Below the pieces are notes generated by a model, which searched no databases, was not told the origin of the DNA, and saw nothing but the letters and a program-made list of their open reading frames with translations. The translations under genes were made by a program, and so were the position numbers. DNA of 7,416 nt from Actinomycetes bacterium. Its GTDB lineage: Bacteria; Actinomycetota; CALGFH01. The stretch covers positions 1-7,416 of the forward strand of contig JASLBL010000093.1 in assembly GCA_030146615.1 (NCBI GenBank), read 5' to 3'. Numbering within the stretch: position 1 is the stretch's first letter; every line of letters begins with the position of its first letter. Of the stretch, positions 1 to 5,222 are shown piece by piece.

Positions 1-141
1 CGGCTGTATGCCAGCAATCAAGCCCGCCTCGATGCCCTACCTGGCTGGCTGCACCACTACAACTGCCACCGGCCCCACCGCGCCCTGGACGGAAGGAGCC
101 CCATGCAACTCCTCAACAACCTCCCCGGGAACTACACCTAG
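1..141 (+). CDS. C-terminal tail of an IS481/IS3-like DDE transposase (partial)
   Basis: The first reading frame is open from the window edge to a TAG at 139-141 and gives 46 residues. It contains the signature of the end of an rve-type integrase core: a Trp followed by HHYN, then RPHRALDGRSP and a short LLNNLPGNY tail. This YN-x-x-RPH-x-AL-x-G-x-SP pattern is typical of IS481 and related IS3-group transposases, which cut and join DNA at insertion sequence ends. The DDE catalytic residues lie upstream, outside the window, so I cannot tell whether the element is intact. No terminal inverted repeat is obvious after the stop, and the next gene starts only 18 bases later, so the right end of the element is either missing or inside that gene. 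It is confidently a transposase tail; the exact family is less certain. Confidence 0.8.
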   Translation, partial: RLYASNQARLDALPGWLHHYNCHRPHRALDGRSPMQLLNNLPGNYT

Positions 142-147
142 CACCAC

Positions 148-154
148 AAGGAGG
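148..154 (+). promoter_or_regulatory. Strong Shine-Dalgarno site for the NERD gene
   Basis: AAGGAGG sits 5 bases before the ATG at 160. It is close to the ideal complement of the 16S rRNA tail and is the reason for choosing this start. It lies right after the transposase stop codon, so translation of the NERD gene could follow transcripts entering from the transposase. Confidence 0.75.
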
Positions 155-159
155 CCACC

Positions 160-1077
160 ATGCCACGGCGCCACCCCGACCCCGACCCTGACGGCTTCTG
201 GCCATCCTGTGACGACCAGCAGCCCGGGGTGTCGATTCGGCCGCTCAACCACGCCGACCTGGCCGCCCTCCTCACCCACCTCGACCACGGCCACGACTCG
301 GGCGACACCCTCAACTCGAAGGTGCCAGCGCCGGTGCTGGCGATGCGGGTGCGGGCCAGCGTCGGCCGCCCTGGCGGCTCCGCCCACGCCGAATACCGAC
401 GCCGCCGGGCCGCCGAGCTGGCCGCCTGGACCCACAGCCTGCCCTGGCGGATCGCCGCCGTCCTCGCCATCGGCCTCGCTGCCTGGCTGCTGGCCGCCCA
501 GGTCGTTTCCCACCTGTCGGTCCTGGCTGGCGCCATCGTGGCGGCCGGGTTGGCCTGGCGGCTGCGGTTCCGCGTCGCTCCCGACACCATGGCCTGGCGG
601 CGCGGGGCGGCCGGGGAACGCCGCACCGCCCGGCTGCTGGCCCCGCTGGAGCGGTGCCGCTGGGCGGTCCTCCACGACCTGGCCATCCCCGGCACCCAGG
701 CCAATATCGACCATCTGGTGATCGGCCCCGGCGGGGTGGTCGTGATCGACACCAAGCAGTACCGGGGCCGGCTCTGGCTGGACCCCGATGGGCTGCTGTG
801 GCACGGCCGCCACCTCCTCATCGCCACCCTGCGCAAGCTGCGGTGGGCGGCCGACCAAGCCGATGACGTTCTCGGCGTCGCCGACGTCCAGGTCGTCGCC
901 ATCATGGCCGTGCACGGCGCCAAGGTTCCCTGGGGACAGCTGACGGCTGACGGCGTCATCGTCGCTCCCGCCCGGCGGATGCCCGACCTGCTGCAGGCCC
1001 TGCCGGCCATCCTTGGCCCCGAGCGGGTGGCCTGGCTGGCCGACCGGGCTCGGCTGCGGTTCCACGCCGCCGCCTGA
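160..1077 (+). CDS. Membrane-anchored NERD-domain (nuclease-related) protein
   Basis: A 305-residue protein. Residues 1-90 are polar and rich in Arg, Asp and His, with no domain I recognise. Two hydrophobic stretches at about 98-115 and 118-134 look like a membrane hairpin. The C-terminal half is a NERD domain: GAAGE at 149-153, then an IDH motif (Asp184) and VVVIDTK (Asp197, Lys199), followed by YRGRL. These residues match the PD-(D/E)xK-like core of NERD, a family predicted to act on DNA; its cellular role is mostly unknown. The domain would face the cytoplasm if the hairpin inserts in the membrane. The start is set by the AAGGAGG site. It stands alone: the upstream neighbour is a transposase tail, and downstream lies a gap followed by broken genes on the other strand. 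I see no truncation. The domain assignment is firm; the function, perhaps DNA processing or defence, is a guess. Confidence 0.85.
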   Translation: MPRRHPDPDPDGFWPSCDDQQPGVSIRPLNHADLAALLTHLDHGHDSGDTLNSKVPAPVLAMRVRASVGRPGGSAHAEYRRRRAAELAAWTHSLPWRIAAVLAIGLAAWLLAAQVVSHLSVLAGAIVAAGLAWRLRFRVAPDTMAWRRGAAGERRTARLLAPLERCRWAVLHDLAIPGTQANIDHLVIGPGGVVVIDTKQYRGRLWLDPDGLLWHGRHLLIATLRKLRWAADQADDVLGVADVQVVAIMAVHGAKVPWGQLTADGVIVAPARRMPDLLQALPAILGPERVAWLADRARLRFHAAA

Positions 1078-1365
1078 CCGCCCAGCCCAGATCAGCACTC
1101 GAGACGCCGCTGCTCTTGTGGCTTCACCCGGCCGGCTGCTTGATGCGCTTGACCGCGTTCGATCAGCGGCGCCCCGGCGCACTGCTCTCAGACGAATGTC
1201 GGGTCGAGCGTAGAGCGAACGGCGAAGCGTCATCCGTTATGGCAGTGCGTTGACAGCGGTACGGATGCGGTGGCGGGAGAGGATGGAGCCCTGGTGCTGG
1301 CGGGATGAACAGCAGTGAGGAAATCAGCTAGGGATAGCGATCGGCACGCAGGTGGCAAGAGGGCG
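1078..1365. other. Gene-free gap between NERD gene and broken minus-strand block
   Basis: I find no convincing gene here; short open frames lack family-like sequence. A GC-rich stem-loop at about 1168-1180 (GGCGCCCCGGCGC) could weakly end transcription from the NERD gene, but no T-run follows. A 7-base inverted repeat (CATCCGT at 1231-1237, ACGGATG at 1261-1267) brackets a TTGACA at 1250-1255 that has no good -10 box at the right distance. Both the NERD gene and the minus-strand pseudogene end towards this gap, so it is a convergent 3' region where terminators would be expected. Confidence 0.5.
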
Positions 1366-2169
1366 TCAGACCTGCGCTGTAGCGGCTCGGCCGGCGCTAC
1401 GAGTCCGCCAGATGGCCACCGCCATCGTGCCCAGGCCGAACACCACCGCGGCGAACCAGACCAGCCCGCCGAGGATCGGGATCAGGGCGACCACCCGCAG
1501 GACCGTCCAGCCGACCAGGAAGGCCACCGCCCTGGCGGTGGGCCCGCGCAGGATCGACAGGCCCAGGATCCAGGCGCTGGCGCTGTAGCCGAGGGAGTAG
1601 ATCAGCAGCAGGCCCAGCCCGATCGAGGGTCCGATCCGGGTCCGGCCCGCCTCCAGGATCCTGGCCGCGCCCCGCCCGACCAGCCACACCAGCACCAGCC
1701 CGACCACCCGGGTCGACACCAACACGGCCAGCCACCAGCCGAAGCGGCCGACCCAGCCGAAGCCATTCCAGTTGGTCCTGGTCTGCAGGCGCCTGGTGGT
1801 CCCGCCGATGGTCGCGCCCGAGGCTCCCACGGGGTTGCTCTGGGAGACGACGTCGCCGGTGACGTTGGCGCCGCTCTGCGGCTCGACCCCGTCCGTTGAA
1901 CACCACCACGTCGCCGTTGACCCGCCCAGAGATGGTCACCGGAGCGTAAAAGGCGGTCAGCGACCCGTCGACGGTGCCGGCCAGGGTCACCGAGCCGTGG
2001 AACACGACCAGGTCGCCGACCTGCTGGCCCTGGGACACGTCGGCGCGGCCGGACAGGACCACGAACGCCTCGCTGGCCTGCCCGCCCTGCGCCCAGGCGG
2101 GCGCCGCCACCCCAGCATCAGGACAAGGAAGAGTGCACAACCTCGAACTGCCCATGGCAATCCCTCCAC
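1366..2169 (-). pseudogene. Bactofilin-like (polymer-forming) membrane protein, broken by two frameshifts
   Basis: Read on the minus strand, pieces in two frames join into one protein of about 268 residues. A signal peptide-like start (LPWAVRGCALFLVLMLG, from about 2169, probably a GTG or TTG start) continues one frame over as VAAPAWAQ, a good signal cleavage region. Next come about 17-residue beta-helix repeats with cores such as GDLVVFHG, GSLTAFYA and GDVVVFNG, as in bactofilins. At about 1885-1898 the frame returns to the first one and gives ANVTGDVVSQ and then three or four membrane segments to the TGA at 1366-1368. The first shift is at the C4 run 2110-2113 (G4 on the coding strand; one more G restores frame); the second is beside the C4 run 1887-1890. 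The family forms filament-like or beta-helical scaffolds. Decay is the simplest reading; sequencing errors in homopolymers are the alternative. Confidence 0.7.
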
Positions 2170-2207
2170 TGCCTGCCGAGCTGTTTCCGATCAGACCGCC
2201 CACCTGC

Positions 2208-2461
2208 TCACCCATTCAGCTTGGCCAGGAGGTCCGGTCGGTCGGCCAGCTGGGTCTGGACCCACCAGGCGACCTGCGGCTCGGCCATGTCCCGGTCCGC
2301 CTGATCCCAGTCGATTCCGCCGAAGGGCGGATCGGGTCGTCCTCGATCCAGAGCTGCATCATGCCGGCGGTCGGCTCGTCGGTGAGGCGGGCGACCAGGG
2401 CCATGTCGATCTCGGCCGACACCCCGGCCGAGGTAATCACCTTGCCGTCCTCCGGTGGAAC
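2208..2461 (-). pseudogene. C-terminal remnant of a DJ-1/PfpI-family (class I glutamine amidotransferase-like) protein
   Basis: The minus strand encodes PPEDGKVITSAGVSAEIDMA, then VARLTDEPTAGMMQLWIEDDP in one frame. It continues one frame over with DPPFGGIDWDQADRDMAEP and VAWWVQTQLADRPDLLAKLNG to a TGA at 2208-2210. This matches the end of DJ-1/PfpI proteins, where GKVITSAGVSAGIDMAL and a DPxPPF motif are typical. The frame breaks at about 2330-2337, where one extra base in the GACGACCC-GATCCG stretch would restore it. Two residues also seem to be missing after IDMAL, and GVSAG has become GVSAE. Nothing recognisable precedes about 2461, so the nucleophile elbow and the N-terminal two thirds are gone. 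It ends 38 bases upstream of the bactofilin-like pseudogene on the same strand, so the two were probably one transcription unit. The original substrate cannot be told. Confidence 0.7.
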
Positions 2462-2587
2462 GCAAGGCATGGCCAGCCGAGAAGACCTCGACAATCACCC
2501 CAGAGAGGCCGTTCGCTCAGCACGCTTTCCTTCGTCTCTGGCAGTTGGCTGTCCGCTCAGCGGCTGGCGATTCTTACTCGTATGGAG

Positions 2588-2612
2588 GGTCCTCCAGGAC
2601 ACCTGGAGAACC
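2588..2612. repeat. Near-perfect 25-base palindrome, candidate operator
   Basis: The left arm GGTCCTCCAGG and right arm CCTGGAGAACC are separated by ACA. Ten of eleven positions pair, with one C-A mismatch. It lies about 190 bases before the GH65 start codon. No T-run follows, so a terminator is unlikely; a dimeric repressor or activator site is more plausible, but no regulator gene is in the window to support a specific family. Confidence 0.5.
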
Positions 2613-2653
2613 GGACTGGCCGCTTGTCCGCGGGTCCACGACTACACCTCATC

Positions 2654-2681
2654 CCCGGCTCATCATGCTTCGCATGCCGGG
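2654..2681 (+). repeat. GC-rich stem-loop upstream of the GH65 gene
   Basis: The outer arms CCCGGC (2654-2659) and GCCGGG (2676-2681) pair. Inside them ATGC (2665-2668) pairs with GCAT (2672-2675) around a TTC loop, leaving a five-base bulge on the left side. It could be a weak terminator for transcription arriving from the left or a second operator-like site. No U-tract follows. Confidence 0.35.
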
Positions 2682-2786
2682 CTTGCGGATGGGGCGTGAG
2701 GAGCCAGGCTGGCGGTAGCCCTCCCACAGGCCCGTTCCTCTTGCGCATCCGGCCGTCGGCCTCTATCAGCACCTTCGGCACCGGGT

Positions 2787-2792
2787 TACGAT
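2787..2792 (+). promoter_or_regulatory. Candidate -10 box for a leaderless GH65 transcript
   Basis: TACGAT fits the actinobacterial TANNNT -10 pattern and lies 8 bases before the ATG at 2801, so transcription would begin at or next to the start codon. The same stretch has no Shine-Dalgarno sequence, which agrees with leaderless translation. No good -35 box is seen at the usual distance. Confidence 0.4.
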
Positions 2793-2800
2793 TTCGGATC

Positions 2801-5167
2801 ATGTTGAAGCGTGAGATCGTCCTGCTGCCCGAGCACCTCTACCCGCCCGAGGAGTGGCGCCTGGTGGAGGCACGGTACTCGGATGACTATGTCGACCGCG
2901 CCGAGACGATCTTCGCGCTCGCCAACGGCTTCCTCGGCGTCCGCGGCAGCTTCGAGGAGGGCCGCCCGGCGCTCTCGCCTGGCGTGCTCGTCAACGGCTT
3001 CCACGAGACGTGGCCGATCGTGCATGCCGAGCAGGCGCATGCGCTCGCCCGCAGGGGCCAGACGATCGTCAGCGTGCCCGACGCGACGCTCTTCAAGCTG
3101 TATGTCGATGACGAGCCGTTGTTCCTGCCGACGGCGCGCGTCCATGACTATGCTCGGGTGCTGGACATGCAGGCCGGGACGCTGACCCGTGAGTTCGTGT
3201 GGGCCACCCCTGCCGGCAAGCACGTTCGGGTGCGCTCGTGCCGGCTCGTCTCGCTGGAGCACCGCCATGTGGTGGCGATGACCTATGAGGTAACGCTGCT
3301 GGAGCACTCGGCCCCTGTCGCGATCTCCTCCCAGGTCATCAACCGTCAGGACGTCCGTCCCTCCGACGAGCTGGCGGAGCAGCGGATCGACCCGCGGGTC
3401 GCCACCGCGCTGCCCCGGCAGGTGCTCAACGCCCAGGCGGCCGAGCTCGCCGGCCAGCGCATCCTGCTCGGCTACCAGACCACCAACAGCCGGATGACCC
3501 TGGGTGTCGCGGTTGACCATGTCATCGACGCGGCCTGCCCGTACCAGGCGGTCGGATCGGTCGATGACAACACCGGCGAGCTGGTGGTCATGGTGGACGC
3601 CCCGCCTGGCGTGGCCATCCGGATCACCAAGTACGCCACCTATCAGGCATCACGCAGCATCCCGGTGCCCGAGCTCGTCGCTCGCTGCGGCCGGACCCTG
3701 GACCGCACGCTCGATGACGGCTTCGATGATCTCCTGAACAGACAGCGCGAGCATCTGGACCGCTTCTGGGACCGCGCCGATGTCCGCGTGCAGGCCCAGG
3801 TCAACCCGGTGCGGCTCCAGCAGGCCATCCGGTGGAACCTCTACCAGGTGGCCCAGGCATCCTGGCGGGCCGAAGGGGTCGGCATCCCGGCCAAGGGCCA
3901 GACCGGACCGGGCTATGAGGGCCACTACTTCTGGGACACCGAGATCTATGTCCTGCCGTTGCTGTCGTACACCCAGCCGCGGATCGCCCGGAACCTGCTG
4001 CGCTTTCGGCATAGCATGCTGGATCGGGCTCGCGAGCGGGCGCGTGAGCTGAGCCAGCGGGGAGCGCTATTCCCGTGGCGGACCATCAACGGCGAGGAGG
4101 CCTCGGCCAACTTCCAGGCCGGCACCGCCCAGTACCACATCAACGCCGACATCGCCTATGCGATCAGACGCTACACCAATGTCCGGGGCAACCTGGGCCT
4201 ACTCGGAGAGGTCGGCGCCGAGCTCCTGGTCGAAACCGCCCGGCTCTGGGCGGACCTCGGGTTCTACGGCACCGACGGCCGATTCCACCTCCACGGCGTG
4301 ACCGGCCCAGATGAGTACACCACGGTGGTCAACGACAACACCTACACCAACCTCATGGCGCGGCTGAACCTCAACTTCGCCGCCGAGGCCGTCCGCCGGC
4401 TTCGCGAGGAGCGACCGGAGGACTACACCGCCCTGGTCCACAAGGTCGCGCTCGACCCCGAGGAGGTTGCGTCGTGGGAACGGGCGGCGGCCGCGATGCA
4501 GATCCCGTTCGACCAGGAGCGTGGCATCCACCCCCAAGACGACACCTTCCTCGAGCGAGAGGTATGGGACCTCGATGGCACGCCGGCCGAGAAGTTCCCG
4601 CTGCTGCTGCACTACCACCCCCTGGTGATCTACCGGCACCAGGTGATCAAGCAGGCCGACATCGTGCTGGCGATGTTCCTGGTCGGCAACGAGTTCTCCG
4701 AGGAGCAGAAGCGGCGCAACTTCGACTACTACGATCCGCTCACCACGGGTGACTCCTCGCTGTCGGCGTGTGTGCAGAGCATCCTCGCCGCCGAGATCGG
4801 CAACCAGCGCCAGGCGATCGAGTACTTCAACTTTGCGCTGTTCATGGACCTGGCCAACGTCGCCGGTAATGTCTCGGACGGCGTCCATATCGCGTCGGCC
4901 GCCGGCGTGTGGTCGTCACTGGTGTTTGGGTTCGGCGGCGTTCGCGACTTCGACGGCCGCCTGTCGTTTGCGCCTAACCTGCCGCAGGTTTGGGACGCGC
5001 TCGCGTTTTCGCTCCGGTTCAGTGACCGTCAGATCCGGGTGCAGCTGACGCAGGACGAGGAGCGCTACCTCCTCGACGAAGGGGCGCCGCTGGAGGTGAC
5101 CATCCGCGGAAAGCCGCACCTGCTCAGCCCCGGCACCGCCGTCGCCATCAAGCGGTCGCCGGCCTAA
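2801..5167 (+). CDS. Glycoside hydrolase family 65 protein (alpha-glucobiose phosphorylase or hydrolase)
   Basis: A complete 788-residue protein, the usual GH65 length. It should cleave an alpha-linked glucose disaccharide such as trehalose, kojibiose or maltose, in the cytoplasm, since no signal peptide is visible. The N-terminal beta-sandwich begins near residue 20 (ETIFALANGFLGVRGSFEEG, 35-54). The (alpha/alpha)6 barrel follows with GYEGHYFWDTE (371-381), FPWRTINGEE (424-433) and TGPDEY (501-506), whose Glu505 is the expected general acid. The phosphate-loop region reads IKQAD (616-620) and TTGDSSLS (648-655); from memory, phosphorylases have THDSSLS here, so Gly650 replaces the His that contacts phosphate. 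I cannot name the substrate, and phosphorolysis versus hydrolysis is open. The ATG at 2801 is chosen because family-like sequence starts directly after it; the frame upstream is open but meaningless. It is probably the first gene of an operon with the HAD-GH65 fusion 55 bases downstream. Confidence 0.92.
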   Translation: MLKREIVLLPEHLYPPEEWRLVEARYSDDYVDRAETIFALANGFLGVRGSFEEGRPALSPGVLVNGFHETWPIVHAEQAHALARRGQTIVSVPDATLFKLYVDDEPLFLPTARVHDYARVLDMQAGTLTREFVWATPAGKHVRVRSCRLVSLEHRHVVAMTYEVTLLEHSAPVAISSQVINRQDVRPSDELAEQRIDPRVATALPRQVLNAQAAELAGQRILLGYQTTNSRMTLGVAVDHVIDAACPYQAVGSVDDNTGELVVMVDAPPGVAIRITKYATYQASRSIPVPELVARCGRTLDRTLDDGFDDLLNRQREHLDRFWDRADVRVQAQVNPVRLQQAIRWNLYQVAQASWRAEGVGIPAKGQTGPGYEGHYFWDTEIYVLPLLSYTQPRIARNLLRFRHSMLDRARERARELSQRGALFPWRTINGEEASANFQAGTAQYHINADIAYAIRRYTNVRGNLGLLGEVGAELLVETARLWADLGFYGTDGRFHLHGVTGPDEYTTVVNDNTYTNLMARLNLNFAAEAVRRLREERPEDYTALVHKVALDPEEVASWERAAAAMQIPFDQERGIHPQDDTFLEREVWDLDGTPAEKFPLLLHYHPLVIYRHQVIKQADIVLAMFLVGNEFSEEQKRRNFDYYDPLTTGDSSLSACVQSILAAEIGNQRQAIEYFNFALFMDLANVAGNVSDGVHIASAAGVWSSLVFGFGGVRDFDGRLSFAPNLPQVWDALAFSLRFSDRQIRVQLTQDEERYLLDEGAPLEVTIRGKPHLLSPGTAVAIKRSPA

Positions 5168-5213
5168 CGTCCTTGGAGGAGATGCGATCGGGTGGCCTGC
5201 ACCCGTGGCGACC

Positions 5214-5218
5214 GGAGG
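5214..5218 (+). promoter_or_regulatory. Ribosome binding site of the HAD-GH65 gene, start ambiguous
   Basis: GGAGG lies 4 bases before a GTG (5223) and 13 bases before an in-frame ATG (5232). The GTG has the more usable, if slightly short, spacing; the ATG is the better codon but far away. The two starts differ by three residues only. Confidence 0.5.
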
Positions 5219-5222
5219 ACTG

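Larger units (their letters stand above)
2462..2800. other. Non-coding region upstream of the GH65 operon
   Basis: No coding sequence is supported on either strand; the plus-strand frame of the next gene stays open through here, but only as GC-rich read-through without family resemblance. It holds two inverted repeats (2588-2612 and 2654-2681) and a candidate -10 box just before the GH65 start, so it is the likely control region of the GH65 operon. Its left edge coincides with the truncation point of the DJ-1-like remnant, which suggests a rearrangement junction near 2461. Confidence 0.55.

Noticed and set aside
37..1233. A 398-residue minus-strand open frame opposite the NERD gene.
   Set aside because: Composition is Gly, Ala, Pro and Val-rich with no recognisable motif, while the plus strand has a NERD domain and a strong ribosome binding site.
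1250..1290. TTGACA as the -35 box of a plus-strand promoter.
   Set aside because: No TANNNT-like -10 box lies 16-19 bases downstream and no gene follows on that strand.
1885..2113. Programmed ribosomal frameshifting in the bactofilin-like gene.
   Set aside because: Two opposite shifts would both be needed, there is no slippery heptamer with a downstream structure that I can see, and the neighbouring gene is also broken.
1772..2800. Plus-strand open frame running into the GH65 gene, which would add about 343 residues to its N-terminus.
   Set aside because: The translated sequence is low-complexity GC read-through with no family resemblance, it lies opposite the pseudogenes, and GH65 homology starts right after the ATG at 2801.
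2786..3520. A 244-residue minus-strand open frame at the start of the GH65 gene.
   Set aside because: No motif is seen and it is fully antisense to conserved GH65 sequence.
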